Below, piece after piece: positions 18,237 through 27,679 of a DNA stretch of 36,934 nt (position 1 is its first letter; the number at the start of each line of letters is the position of its first letter). A program made the position numbers and the translations under genes. The notes under the pieces are model-generated. The model made no database searches, was not told the origin of the DNA, and saw only the letters and a list, made by a program, of their open reading frames with translations. Source of the DNA: Bacteroidota bacterium (lineage in GTDB: Bacteria; Bacteroidota; Bacteroidia; Bacteroidales; VadinHA17); the NCBI GenBank assembly GCA_022561875.1, contig JADFQJ010000023.1:1-36934 (forward strand), in the 5' to 3' direction.

Positions 18237-19733
18237 ATGACTGATGAAATAATGAACTTTGATCTGCCGGTTGAAAGGTCGTCAGCCATTAAGGTTCTGG
18301 GTATTGGTGGAGGTGGCAGTAATGCTGTGAATTATATGTACCAGAGAGGTATTAAGGATGTTAATTTTGTAGTGTGTAATACTGATGCACAGGCATTGAA
18401 TACCAGTCCGGTACCTGTGAAAATACAAATCGGGGAGTCTCTCACCGAAGGAAGGGGCGCTGGAAATATACCAGAGATCGGGAAACAAGCTGCTTTGGAA
18501 AATATTGACGACATCATGGATGCCATTTCAAGCAATACAAAAATGGTTTTCCTGACAGCCGGATTGGGTGGCGGTACAGGTACAGGTGCAGCGCCGGTAA
18601 TTGCAAAAGCTACCCGCGAAGCAGGTATCCTGACAGTTGCTATCGTTACAATCCCGTTTAAATTTGAAGGACAGAAAAGAATTAATCAGGCTATAGACGG
18701 TATCAATGAATTAAGACAACATGTCGATTCCCTCCTGGTAATTAATAATGAGAAGCTTAGAGAGATTTTTGGGGATCTTACATTATCAGATGCATTCGGA
18801 CGTGCTGATGATGTGCTTACTATGGCGGCTAAAGGGATAGCTGAAATAATAACCGTTCATGGTTATATCAATGTTGATTTTGCTGATGTACAGACAGTAA
18901 TGACTGATTCGGGTGTGGCAATTATGGGTTCAGGTGTAGCCGAAGGTGAAGGCAGAGCCATGAAGGCAATAGAACAGGCAGTAACCTCTCCTTTGCTTAA
19001 TTCGAATGATATTACCGGAGCAAGAAGTATTTTGCTGAACATAACCTCCGGGTCTGATGAAATCAGTATGGATGAAGTAGGCGAAATAACCGACTATATC
19101 AATGAATTGGCAGCTGAGGATGTACAACTGATATGGGGAACAGGTATTGATGAGTCTCTTGAAGCGAAGGTGACTGTTACAATTATTGCTACCGGGTTCG
19201 AGGCTAACAGTATCCCTGAATTATATGTAAAAAACAGATTCAGGAAAAGTGTAACGTTGTCTGAGAATTCATCGGATGAGGGAAAATGGAAGGATACCAT
19301 ATTTGAAATTAAAGATAAAGATCTTGGCACTTACCGTGTTGATGAATTTAATACCAGTCAACGTACTATTAATTTTAATATGCAGGGCGGGAATGAAGAG
19401 TTTGCAGATGAGAATAAAAGACCGGATCATAATTTATCAAAACATTCAATTGATGCTGAGAAAACCGCTGAACGGATTAGAAAGCTGAAAGAGACACATT
19501 CCGTTATCAAAGAAAAAGGGCTTAAGAATCAGGATATTAAGGACAATATTGATGAACTGGAAAATGAACCGGCTTATGTAAGAAGAAATATCAATATTGA
19601 AAATTCCGTCCATTCTTCCAAACTAAAAGTATCAAGATATTCTCTTGGTGATGAAGAGGATAATGAGGGGGGAAATAAGAAAAAATCAACATTGAGAAAT
19701 GATAATGCATATCTTCATGATAATGTTGATTAA
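18237..19733 (+). CDS. ftsZ: Tubulin-like division GTPase FtsZ
   Basis: The GTPase that forms the Z-ring. It has GIGGGGSNAV (22-31), the tubulin signature GGGTGTGAAP (111-120) and the T7 loop NVDFADVQTVM (about 213-223). The folded core ends near residue 325. A charged, poorly conserved linker of about 140 residues follows. The tail is SRYSLGDEEDNEG and then LRNDNAYLHDNVD at the end, the Bacteroidota type of C-terminal peptide rather than the proteobacterial one. The 498-residue length is on the long side because of the linker. It is the last gene of the cluster and converges with the ppiD-like gene. Confidence 0.97.
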   Translation: MTDEIMNFDLPVERSSAIKVLGIGGGGSNAVNYMYQRGIKDVNFVVCNTDAQALNTSPVPVKIQIGESLTEGRGAGNIPEIGKQAALENIDDIMDAISSNTKMVFLTAGLGGGTGTGAAPVIAKATREAGILTVAIVTIPFKFEGQKRINQAIDGINELRQHVDSLLVINNEKLREIFGDLTLSDAFGRADDVLTMAAKGIAEIITVHGYINVDFADVQTVMTDSGVAIMGSGVAEGEGRAMKAIEQAVTSPLLNSNDITGARSILLNITSGSDEISMDEVGEITDYINELAAEDVQLIWGTGIDESLEAKVTVTIIATGFEANSIPELYVKNRFRKSVTLSENSSDEGKWKDTIFEIKDKDLGTYRVDEFNTSQRTINFNMQGGNEEFADENKRPDHNLSKHSIDAEKTAERIRKLKETHSVIKEKGLKNQDIKDNIDELENEPAYVRRNINIENSVHSSKLKVSRYSLGDEEDNEGGNKKKSTLRNDNAYLHDNVD

Positions 19734-19761
19734 TACCCAACCCCACATGTTTATTCTTATT

Positions 19762-21870
19762 CTAATAAAATTTCGATCTGCTGTCTACTATTCCGGCATT
19801 TTCTTTTAAGGCCTCATAAGCTTCATAACCGACCCGGACATTATAAGTGCTTTTTAAACGGTTTAAAATTGCAGCAAGATCAGTTTCTTCCGAATTTGTA
19901 ATATTTGTAACATAAATAACATATACACCATTGTTTCCCTTAACAGGACCGGTAAGCTTATCTTGTTCGCAATTAACTGCGGTGGCAATTAACTGTGGTT
20001 CAATACCGGCTCCGGTAACTGAAAATGAGTTGAATGATATTCCTGTTGCAGACTCTGTATTAACTCCCAGTATTCCTGCAAGGTCCTCAATAGTTTCCGT
20101 GTCGGCCATTCTGGCTTTAATGTTTTCTATTATCTTACCGGCTTTTTTCTCCTTCATAACATTCAGGCGGATATCTGATTCAACATCTTCAAGTGGCGAA
20201 AATCCCTCTTTTTTTACACCGGTGAGATAAACAATTACGAATTGATCACCCAGTTCGAAAACAGCCTGCTCATTAAAATCAAGAACAATATCATTTTCCT
20301 CGCCTTCAAAAACCGACCTGATAAGATTCCTTGGCGACTCAAGACCCGGAATTTCTTTATCTGTAGGTTTTAAATCACTGGCTGTTCGTTTATCATAACT
20401 TTTGTCAGCTATAGTTTGATTGAATTTTTCATATGTGTTGTTCATACCGGCAAAACGACTTGCCTCAGCATAAGTGTTTTGATATGTGGTTGAACTTGGC
20501 TCCAGCTTTCTGTCGACTATCCCCACTTTTATTTTTTTCACAGGACTACCCTGATCAAGTATCTCAATGATGTGAAAACCAAACTGGGTTTCAACAATAG
20601 TCAGATCGCCTGTTTTCCCCTGGAAACATGCATCATTGAAAGGCATAACCATCTGTCCTTCACGGAACCATCCCAGGTCACCTCCAAGTTGTGCCGACCC
20701 CTGGTCGTCGGAAAAAGTTATGGCAATCGAATTAAAATTGGCGCCATTCTCTATCAGTGCTTTCAGGCTGTCTGCAGTAGATTTTGCTACACTAAAGTTT
20801 CTGGTCTGACCGGCAATAAGTATATGGCGGGCATGAACTGAATCCGGCAAATAATTTATTTCAGCTATTTTTGCCAGTTTAAAAGTTTCGTTTTCAAAAT
20901 ATGGCCCGTAAACTTCTCCTAATTCAGCGGTATCAACAAACCCCCTGATGATCTCCGGGAATTCATCAGGAGTATGGTTAGCATTATCAAACCGTGTGTC
21001 TGCTGTCAGGTTAACAAATTCTCTCACATCCTCAGCTTCTTCAAATTCAGATTTGATATCATTGATCCACTTCTCACTTTCTGTAATATCTGTTTCTGAA
21101 GGTTCTACAATGAATATAACATACTCGATAGTTCTCGAGGCTGATTGTTTGTATTCATCCTTGTGAGCCTTGTAATATTTCTCAAGGTCTTTTGAGCTTA
21201 CCGTTACAACAGTGTCAGAAATAGTATTGAATCGTTTAACAAGGTAATTGAAATCAACTTTTTTATTTGCCGCGATTAATTCAAATTCTGCCTGGTTATT
21301 GGTAGGATATAATCCCTTCCGGATCAAATTGTTGTATTTAGCGAAAAGCCTGTCATTTACTATTTCTTCCTCCATGAATAACCAGTAAGCTTTCCGGGTT
21401 GGATCATTATCCATATTTTTCAGGAAACTGATCAAAGCCAGCTTATTCATTCTTCCTGTTTGTGGATCAGTAAACATTTGTTTCACAAAAGGATGAGGGT
21501 TGTTTCCCTGTACCATGTCAAACAGTTCTTCATTGCTGACACCGATCCCCAGCTTTTTATATTCATCTTCAAGTACATTTTCACGGATTAGCTGTTGCCA
21601 GCTTTGCTCCCTTATACTTTCTGATGCGCTTTCATCAATAGTTCCGCTGGCTGTTAGTTTATAGATATCGGTAAGTTTTTCGATCTTTTTCTCAAAGTCC
21701 TGGTAAAGAATAGATTTTCCACCAATCTCTGCTATCTCATAATATTTTTTCGATTTCCGTCCGGTTCCTTTTCCAATGAAATCACTAAGCACAAAAAATA
21801 AAAGCGCTAATCCTATAACAACCGCTACAAGAACTCCTGCTTTATCACGTAAGGTTTGTAATGTTGCCAT
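19762..21870 (-). CDS. ppiD: PpiD-like periplasmic peptidyl-prolyl isomerase / chaperone
   Basis: A membrane-anchored folding factor for outer-envelope proteins. An N-terminal membrane helix lies at about residues 11-31 (GVLVAVVIGLALLFFVLSDF). A SurA/PpiD-type N-terminal chaperone region follows (about 45-240). A parvulin domain is at about 344-440, with VHARHILI, GGDLGWFREGQMV and TQFGFHIIEI. The C-terminal part is another SurA-like region. The 702-residue length is normal for Bacteroidota PpiD/SurA_N_3 proteins. It is the last gene of a minus-strand envelope block, 115 bases after the CorC-like gene. Confidence 0.92.
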   Translation of the reverse strand: MATLQTLRDKAGVLVAVVIGLALLFFVLSDFIGKGTGRKSKKYYEIAEIGGKSILYQDFEKKIEKLTDIYKLTASGTIDESASESIREQSWQQLIRENVLEDEYKKLGIGVSNEELFDMVQGNNPHPFVKQMFTDPQTGRMNKLALISFLKNMDNDPTRKAYWLFMEEEIVNDRLFAKYNNLIRKGLYPTNNQAEFELIAANKKVDFNYLVKRFNTISDTVVTVSSKDLEKYYKAHKDEYKQSASRTIEYVIFIVEPSETDITESEKWINDIKSEFEEAEDVREFVNLTADTRFDNANHTPDEFPEIIRGFVDTAELGEVYGPYFENETFKLAKIAEINYLPDSVHARHILIAGQTRNFSVAKSTADSLKALIENGANFNSIAITFSDDQGSAQLGGDLGWFREGQMVMPFNDACFQGKTGDLTIVETQFGFHIIEILDQGSPVKKIKVGIVDRKLEPSSTTYQNTYAEASRFAGMNNTYEKFNQTIADKSYDKRTASDLKPTDKEIPGLESPRNLIRSVFEGEENDIVLDFNEQAVFELGDQFVIVYLTGVKKEGFSPLEDVESDIRLNVMKEKKAGKIIENIKARMADTETIEDLAGILGVNTESATGISFNSFSVTGAGIEPQLIATAVNCEQDKLTGPVKGNNGVYVIYVTNITNSEETDLAAILNRLKSTYNVRVGYEAYEALKENAGIVDSRSKFY

Positions 21871-21914
21871 CTGATATTTAAAATTATTTATTTAGATACG
21901 AAAAATTCAGGCAG

Positions 21915-21922
21915 CAAATATA
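21915..21922 (-). promoter_or_regulatory. candidate -7 box (TATATTTG) for ppiD
   Basis: Perfect TAnnTTTG on the minus strand, 44 bases before the ppiD ATG at 21870. No TTG at -33 spacing was found. It suggests ppiD may have its own promoter in the 115-bp gap. Confidence 0.4.
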
Positions 21923-21962
21923 TAAAAATTTGGCGTCTCCTTTGATATGGAATGAATAAAAA

Positions 21963-21985
21963 AACACTGCAACACTGCCTCACTT
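21963..21985. repeat. CACTGCAA-type tandem word repeat abutting a stop codon
   Basis: AACACTGCAACACTGCC followed by TCACTT lies directly against the stop codon (21986-21988) of the CorC-like gene. It is the same 8-mer family as at 93-113, 31211-31237 and 36578-36590. Confidence 0.6.
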
Positions 21986-23254
21986 CTAAGATTCTTTACC
22001 TGATATTATCAATTTCACCAATTCGATTCTTGTTTCACTGACTTCCAGTATTCTGAATTCAAATAATTCAATTATAATACGTTCCTTAGGTTTTGGCATA
22101 CTCTCGTAATAGTGAAGTATTAAACCGGCAAGTGTCTCATAATCATCGTGTTTGGGGAAATTGAAATGGTATTTTTCGTTAAGGTAGTCGATCTCAAGGC
22201 GACCTGAAAATATATATTCTTTCTCATCGATCTTCTGTTCAATAAGCTTCGAAGTGTCATGTTCATCTTCAATCTCGCCAAATATCTCCTCCAGGATATC
22301 TTCGATGGTCACAATGCCTGATGTTCCCCCGAATTCATCAACCACCACAGCAATGTTCTTCTTCTCCTTAACAAACATCTCAAGAAGTTTATTGGCGGGC
22401 ATTGTTTCAGGTACAATTGATACATCAATAAGACTTGATTTTATATTATCGGGTTCATTAAACAGGTTCTTCATGTGGACGTACCCGATAATCCGATCAA
22501 TTGAATCCTTGAAAACAAGTATTTTGGATAAGCCTGTCTCGATGAATTTTTGTTGCAGATCTTCTATTTTACTATTGTTTTTCACAGCAATTATCTCTGT
22601 TCGGGGAACCATACATTCACGGAGTTTCACATCAGAAAAATCAAGTGCATTCCGAAAGATCTTAAAATCAAGGTCATCTTTTTTGGAAATTGTTTGCGTT
22701 GCTCTTTTCTCATTCATCAGATTATCAAGATCTACCTTGCCAAAAACAATGTTTTCCTGCTTCTCTGGTGTTTTTACTTTGAAAAATGTTACTAAAATGA
22801 AGTTAGAGAGGTATATGGTTAATTTACTGATGGGGTAAAAAATTATGAAAAATAGCAATACCGGTATGGCAAAAACCTTTAAAAAGATATTTGGATTGAG
22901 CCTGAACAGGGCTTTTGGAAGAAACTCTGCTGTCAGGAGTATTAGGAGAGTGGAGATAATTGTTTGAAGGATAAGGATATTAATATCAACCTCAGTGAAA
23001 GCCTGGATCAGTGGCTTAAGTAATATTGCCATGAAGATACCGTAAATCACCAGGGCAATATTATTACCGATAAGCATTGTTACAATATATTGCCCGGGAT
23101 ACCGCGAGAAAAATGAGATAATTCTTGAATTTACAGAACCTTCTTTTCTGTCCAGTTCAATCCTGAGCTTATTGGATGAAATATATGCGATCTCCATTCC
23201 CGAGAAGAATGCAGAAAACATCACTGTTATGACAATGATAATTATAATTGACAT
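21986..23254 (-). CDS. CorC/HlyC-type membrane protein with CNNM, CBS and CorC domains
   Basis: Related to magnesium/cobalt transport-linked CNNM/CorC proteins and to GldE, a family linked with gliding in some Bacteroidota. The 422-residue sequence has a DUF21/CNNM membrane domain at about 1-185 (FSAFFSGMEIAYISSNKLR, GNNIALVIYG, ILLTAEFLPKALFRLNP). A CBS pair follows at about 210-325 (MVPRTEIIAV, VVVDEFGGTSGIVTIEDILEEIFGEI), and a CorC_HlyC domain at about 340-420. The transported ion is not shown by the sequence. Its ATG overlaps the stop of the small upstream membrane protein by one base. Confidence 0.9.
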   Translation of the reverse strand: MSIIIIIVITVMFSAFFSGMEIAYISSNKLRIELDRKEGSVNSRIISFFSRYPGQYIVTMLIGNNIALVIYGIFMAILLKPLIQAFTEVDINILILQTIISTLLILLTAEFLPKALFRLNPNIFLKVFAIPVLLFFIIFYPISKLTIYLSNFILVTFFKVKTPEKQENIVFGKVDLDNLMNEKRATQTISKKDDLDFKIFRNALDFSDVKLRECMVPRTEIIAVKNNSKIEDLQQKFIETGLSKILVFKDSIDRIIGYVHMKNLFNEPDNIKSSLIDVSIVPETMPANKLLEMFVKEKKNIAVVVDEFGGTSGIVTIEDILEEIFGEIEDEHDTSKLIEQKIDEKEYIFSGRLEIDYLNEKYHFNFPKHDDYETLAGLILHYYESMPKPKERIIIELFEFRILEVSETRIELVKLIISGKES

Positions 23255-23460
23255 TATTCTTCTTCTTGTTTATTTACTTCAACTTTACGTCTCGAATTTC
23301 TTCTGAAAAAATACATGGCAAATGATATCAGAGCCATAATGAAAAACATTATCCCCGAAAAAAATCCTGTGGCGCTGGTACGATGCAATCCTGCTATCAC
23401 ACTAAGGATGGCAATTATGAGCCACGCCAATTCCAGTAATCTTAATTTTGTTCTATTCAT
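23254..23460 (-). CDS. small two-helix membrane protein, unknown function
   Basis: A 68-residue protein starting MNRTKLRLLELAWLIIAIL. Two hydrophobic helices are separated by a short loop (GLHRTSATGFFSG), then a basic stretch FRRNSRRK and an acidic tail NKQEEE. The stop overlaps the ATG of the CorC-like gene (TAATG), so it is probably translated and co-expressed with it. I do not recognise a family. Size and position suggest an accessory subunit, which is inference only. Confidence 0.7.
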   Translation of the reverse strand: MNRTKLRLLELAWLIIAILSVIAGLHRTSATGFFSGIMFFIMALISFAMYFFRRNSRRKVEVNKQEEE

Positions 23461-23475
23461 TTTCAGTAACTATTC

Positions 23476-23640
23476 AGTGCCTTAAGTTTGGTTTTTATAA
23501 AGTGCCTAAAGTGCCTAAAGTTTTAAATTCTTTCCAATTATTGCAAACTTCTTAGTCCTGCTTTCTAATTGCTTACTAAATTCCTTATTATCCATCTTTA
23601 ATAACTTTAGGCACTCTTAACTTTAGTTCACTTTAAGTAC
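23476..23640. repeat. AAGTGCCTA repeat element, copy A
   Basis: The plus strand has AAGTGCCTA in tandem near 23500-23520. Inverted versions follow near 23604-23636 (CTTTAGGCAC, CTTTAGTTCAC), so the ends can pair. Between them, positions 23547-23575 (CTTAGTCCT, TTTCTAATT, CTTA) match 32793-32821 closely. It occupies nearly all the 183-bp gap between lptC and the small membrane gene. Confidence 0.65.
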
Positions 23641-23643
23641 TTA

Positions 23644-24249
23644 TTAGTTACCATTTTCAATATAAAATGTGCCTCTGGGTTTCATGATTTTCCAGTCTGT
23701 GAAATTTTCATTTGCTTCCATTCCATCGCCATAAATTATTTCATCAGACGAAGTAATTTTAACAAATTCAGAGGTATAGATCAATTTCTTATTTTCATCC
23801 CAGAATAATTGTTCAGTATTCAAAACTTCACCCCTGTCATTAGTAGCAACCACGCTGTCTTTTGCTTCCCAGAGTTCTTCTGCTTCATAATAGATCGCAT
23901 ATCTGGCTGATAACTGTGATTCGACCTTTTCGTTTTCATCATAGAAATAAACTTTAAGGCCTTTTGGGAATTCAAGATACGGATCTTCCTCATGGTCATA
24001 CCTTTTTACCAACGGAGCTTTTATTCTAAGCTGTATTTTTGTTGAATCGGTATAAATAGTTTCAAGGTTGACAATAGTTAGTGAAGGTAAGTTATTGATG
24101 TTGGTAAGTAAATTAATAACTTCAATATCGTTCTTACATGACATAAGCATTGCAACGGCAAGTACAATGCTTATGACAAAAGATATTTTCGGGAAAGTAT
24201 CCCAAAAATCCAGGTGTTTCTTATCTTGTTCTGATAGTAGTTGTTTCAT
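23644..24249 (-). CDS. lptC: LPS export protein LptC-like lipoprotein
   Basis: LptC is an inner-membrane-linked component of the LPS transport bridge. The 201-residue protein has a hydrophobic N-terminus (FVISIVLAVAMLMSCKND) with a lipobox-like LMSC near residue 38. The Bacteroidota LptC/YrbK-type beta domain has YTDSTKIQLRIKAPLVKRY, YLEFPKGLKVYFYDENEKV, YYEAEELWEAKDSVVATN and SSDEIIYGDGMEANENF. The ATG at 24249 overlaps the TPR gene by 29 bases. Family strands and position in an envelope block agree. The exact start is less certain because of the long pre-signal stretch. Confidence 0.85.
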   Translation of the reverse strand: MKQLLSEQDKKHLDFWDTFPKISFVISIVLAVAMLMSCKNDIEVINLLTNINNLPSLTIVNLETIYTDSTKIQLRIKAPLVKRYDHEEDPYLEFPKGLKVYFYDENEKVESQLSARYAIYYEAEELWEAKDSVVATNDRGEVLNTEQLFWDENKKLIYTSEFVKITSSDEIIYGDGMEANENFTDWKIMKPRGTFYIENGN

Positions 24250-25564
24250 TGATCCAACAATCCACTGTGTATCTACTGCCTTCTTTCAGTCCATGGAAAA
24301 ATATGGTCTCGGTATCGGGGAAATGTTGTGAATATGTAACTATCCTTTTATTTGCAATTTGAGAAAGCTCCGGATCAACCTGTTTAGCTTTTGCGAATTG
24401 GTCAACAGCAATCCAGTAAAGGGCTTTCTTAGCAACTTCATCGTTACCACATGGCTCACTGGCAAGGTATATATCGCCAATTAACAGGTAAGGATTTCCT
24501 AATTCCGAGTCCAGTTGAGCCGCTTTTCTGGCATAATTCCTGGAAAGAGAACTATTCCCTAATTCATGAAAAGTTATATCGGCAAGTCTCATATAGTATT
24601 TTGCTGCTTTATCTACATTCTCTGTTTCAAGCTCAATGGCTTGCTTATACAAAACAGCTGCTTTATCATAATTGCCCCGGCCAATATTCATTTCAGCAAG
24701 ATAATAAGCCGATTTGGCGCTGGGTTCAACCTTGTGAAATGAATTACTGGCATTGAAATAAAGATCAGAATCCTTACAATTAGTACTGGCAAGGAAGCTG
24801 ACAATTTTAATCAAAAGTTCTACGTCTTCCGGGTTCCGATCATATTTTGGCTGAAAAAGTTTAATTAACGATTCGCAGGTTGCTGCTCCACTTTTTGAGA
24901 AAATTCCATCAATGCTCTCTTTTAATCTCTGGAAATCGGCACTTTTTGGATTCTTGCTTAATTTATAATCTGCAATATTATTTGCAGTAGAATAGTTTTG
25001 AATCATTTTCTCCTGGGATAATTCTCCGGCTTTGAACAAAATATCAGAAGTTCTCATAAACAATGCAAGTACTGCATTTTCAGTCTTGTTCTTTTGCAGA
25101 TCAATAGATTGCTCAATATATTCATATCCTTTCTTAACATCTCCCGTAGTGCTTTTTCTTATGGATAGCCAGTCAATTCCTTTTCGGCCCAACGCTTTTC
25201 CTTTCTGCCCGAAGTATTTAATTCTCTGATCGTATATTAACATCATTGTGTCCAGATAAGCAAATTGCTGCTCTTCATTATCAGCTTTTCCGGCAAGTAA
25301 TTTATGCATCTTAACACCATGAATGTACAGGTTGAAAATAGCTTTCGGACATTCAGCAAAAACTATCCGCCAATAAGGTAAAGCATCAGTATAGTTTTTT
25401 TGACGATAATATTCAACATACAGTGAAAGGTTTCTGACACATCTTATGCTGTCTTTTCCTTTACCATACTTCGATCCGTCCTCAACACCTTTTTGTCCGA
25501 AGGCAGAAATTGACCCAACTGCAATTAAAATAGCAAGTGCAAACTTTGTGGCTGATACTTTCAT
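24221..25564 (-). CDS. TPR-repeat protein, exported
   Basis: A 447-residue protein with a signal peptide (MKVSATKFALAILIAVGSIS, cleavage probably after AFG). Alpha-helical TPR-like units follow, clearest in the second half: SAKSAYYLAEMNIGRGNYDKAAVLYKQAI, NVDKAAKYYMRLADITFHEL and NPYLLIGDIYLA. TPR proteins mediate protein contacts; no enzyme motif is seen. It lies 11 bases after the outer-membrane barrel gene and overlaps lptC by 29 bases, so it is part of the same envelope operon. The partner is unknown. Confidence 0.8.
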   Translation of the reverse strand: MKVSATKFALAILIAVGSISAFGQKGVEDGSKYGKGKDSIRCVRNLSLYVEYYRQKNYTDALPYWRIVFAECPKAIFNLYIHGVKMHKLLAGKADNEEQQFAYLDTMMLIYDQRIKYFGQKGKALGRKGIDWLSIRKSTTGDVKKGYEYIEQSIDLQKNKTENAVLALFMRTSDILFKAGELSQEKMIQNYSTANNIADYKLSKNPKSADFQRLKESIDGIFSKSGAATCESLIKLFQPKYDRNPEDVELLIKIVSFLASTNCKDSDLYFNASNSFHKVEPSAKSAYYLAEMNIGRGNYDKAAVLYKQAIELETENVDKAAKYYMRLADITFHELGNSSLSRNYARKAAQLDSELGNPYLLIGDIYLASEPCGNDEVAKKALYWIAVDQFAKAKQVDPELSQIANKRIVTYSQHFPDTETIFFHGLKEGSRYTVDCWINETTTIRTR

Positions 25565-25575
25565 TTTTAAAATTT

Positions 25576-26883
25576 TTAATCAAATTTCCGTTGTATGAAC
25601 CAGAAATCATGTAAAGTTAAACTAAAACTCAATATACTATATTTTTCTTTAATCAAATTATTGTCCAGCGTCCCTCTTTGTCCCATTTCAAAAGAAATAT
25701 TAAACATTGACTTTGCACCTTTCAGTGGTAATCCTAATCCAAAACTTATGCCAAAGTCAGTTAATTGCTCTCCTTTTAGCTGAAGATAAGTGCTGGTATA
25801 ATGTCCGCCGATGCGATAATGAATAAAATTTAAATAATTACGCACATTGCGGATGTTTGGAACAAATTCGATTCCGCCAAGGAATGTATTGATATTCTGA
25901 AGAGAGTCAGATTCTCCGAAGAACCTTGCATCAGACCAGTTTTGAGAGAAATAATCAACTCCGATCAGGAACTTGTCTCCTTTCCTGAAGGTAAACCCGG
26001 CACCAATTTTGGCCGGAAGGAAAATATGTCCGTTTTTATCAGTATAATTCAGGATCGTATCAATATAAATACCCTGATCGACCGAATAAATAATGTTCTG
26101 CTGCAATACTTCATGATCGGCTGATAGCTTTGTGTTATTACTGAAAATTGCCCCTGCGGTTAATTCCAGATCCTGTTTAAAATAAGCTGTGTACTGTAAT
26201 CCCCAATCAAACTTAATATCACCTATAATGGTTTTGTCAGTATATTGTGTATTGTAAAAGTCACTGCGGTTGACAAATGACACAGAGTCAACAAATGATA
26301 CAGACCGGATCCGCTCCAGTTTACCGAAAAGATATGAAAAATTGAAACCCACAGATAGATTTTTGTTCAGCTTAACCGCATTACCGATATAAAACTGACT
26401 GATCCCACCATTTCCAATATACTTATAATCCATATTTCCAACGGCCGGATTATACGACGGATCTCCTTCTCTTATCGATCCAAGGATGTTATAATTCTGG
26501 TTGCTGTATGGAATGATCCCAACACTGGTGCCGAGCCATTTGGTTATCGGAAAAGCAATGGCCAAATGGTTAAAATTAATGTCGTTGAACTTATCGGTCA
26601 GTTCCCCTGAACTAAGTTCGGTACTTTTACCAATAATACCGAATTCAAAAAGGAAAGACATAGTATCTCTGGCACTCAGGGAAGCAGGATTTGTCATTAC
26701 AATTGCATTCGGATCTCTCAGCCCCATTGATATCCCGCCAAGCGCCCTGTTCTTTCCAAAACTGTGTCTCACAATGTCTCCAATTCCATAACGGGAATAT
26801 GGCGAATTATTATCGGTCTGACCTGTCAACAGGGATGGGAGGATAAGAATTATGATGAACAGATATTTAACTCTTCTTAACAT
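25576..26883 (-). CDS. outer-membrane beta-barrel protein (porin-like, FadL/PorV-like)
   Basis: A 435-residue protein with a signal peptide (MLRRVKYLFIIILILPSLLTGQ). A conserved Bacteroidota start follows (NNSPYSRYGIGDIV, then ALGGISMGLRDPNAIVMTNPASL). The rest is alternating strand-like segments rich in aromatic residues, ending in F-D after an aromatic-rich strand (FWFIQRKFD), as in outer-membrane barrels. It overlaps the end of coaX by 17 bases and precedes the TPR gene by 11. The substrate is unknown. The pairing with TPR and LptC proteins suggests an envelope assembly role, which is inference. Confidence 0.82.
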   Translation of the reverse strand: MLRRVKYLFIIILILPSLLTGQTDNNSPYSRYGIGDIVRHSFGKNRALGGISMGLRDPNAIVMTNPASLSARDTMSFLFEFGIIGKSTELSSGELTDKFNDINFNHLAIAFPITKWLGTSVGIIPYSNQNYNILGSIREGDPSYNPAVGNMDYKYIGNGGISQFYIGNAVKLNKNLSVGFNFSYLFGKLERIRSVSFVDSVSFVNRSDFYNTQYTDKTIIGDIKFDWGLQYTAYFKQDLELTAGAIFSNNTKLSADHEVLQQNIIYSVDQGIYIDTILNYTDKNGHIFLPAKIGAGFTFRKGDKFLIGVDYFSQNWSDARFFGESDSLQNINTFLGGIEFVPNIRNVRNYLNFIHYRIGGHYTSTYLQLKGEQLTDFGISFGLGLPLKGAKSMFNISFEMGQRGTLDNNLIKEKYSILSFSLTLHDFWFIQRKFD

Positions 26884-27598
26884 TATATTTTAAAATGCTG
26901 TTTAAACCCAAAAGGATCAGATTTGCGACCACAAAGATGTCATTTTTTAATTCTTTTTCAAAAAAATGAGCATCACCTCCTGTAAGGATGACCTTAAGTC
27001 CCGGATAATTATCGCTGAATTTCCTGATATATTGCTCCATCTCAAAAAATATCCCTTGTAAAACCCCGATTGAAATAGCCTCTTCCGTATCCCTCCCGAT
27101 CATTTCGAACCCGGTTTTCGGACTGACAAAAGGCAGGTTGTCTGTAAACCGGTTTAATGCCCTGAACCTCATGTTAAGTCCGGGTGAGATGTTCCCTCCC
27201 AAGTATTTCTTCCCGGCTGTGATCAGGTCATAAGTTATAGCAGTACCGGCATCAATAACCAGAACGTGAGATCCCGGAAAAATATTGCCGGCGCCTGCAA
27301 TAGCTGCAAGTCTGTCCCTGCCCAATGTATCAGGCGTTTTGTAACAGTTCTCGAATGGCAGTGGTGTATCATTATTGAGTTCCAGGAAATCAGGGAAGAG
27401 CTTTTGAAGTTCACCGGTCATTTTCGTGTTTGCTTTCCTTACGGAAGAAAGAATAACACGGTCAATAGAATATTTGCTTTTTAACCTGGAGAAAAATGAA
27501 ACAGAAATAGTTTTATTCACAATTGTCTCAATAATTTCGCTGCAATCAAAAATGGCGGTCTTTATCAGACTGTTTCCTATATCAATGCAAAGATTCAT
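26867..27598 (-). CDS. coaX: Type III pantothenate kinase CoaX
   Basis: Phosphorylates pantothenate in the first step of coenzyme A synthesis. The start is the ATG at 27598 (MNLCIDIGNSLIKTAIFD); a TTG three codons upstream is less likely. Diagnostic blocks are DIGNSLIK (phosphate 1), PDTLGRDRLAAIAGA, HVLVIDAGTAITYDLI (about 110-125), YLGGNISPGLNMRF and VILTGGDAHFFEKEL. The 243-residue length is typical. The next gene overlaps it by 17 bases. TATTTTTG lies on the minus strand at 27605-27612, unusually close to the start. Confidence 0.92.
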   Translation of the reverse strand: MNLCIDIGNSLIKTAIFDCSEIIETIVNKTISVSFFSRLKSKYSIDRVILSSVRKANTKMTGELQKLFPDFLELNNDTPLPFENCYKTPDTLGRDRLAAIAGAGNIFPGSHVLVIDAGTAITYDLITAGKKYLGGNISPGLNMRFRALNRFTDNLPFVSPKTGFEMIGRDTEEAISIGVLQGIFFEMEQYIRKFSDNYPGLKVILTGGDAHFFEKELKNDIFVVANLILLGLNSILKYNVKKS

Positions 27599-27679
27599 TA
27601 TATGCAAAAATAGAAAAAAAATTCTGTTAATTTTCCGGATTAGCTAATTACCATGCAATACTGGGTTATGGTTATTATT

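Noticed and set aside
22254-22838. 194-codon plus-strand frame opposite the CorC-like gene
   Set aside because: It is a mirror frame of a well-supported gene, with low-complexity serine-rich content and no motifs.
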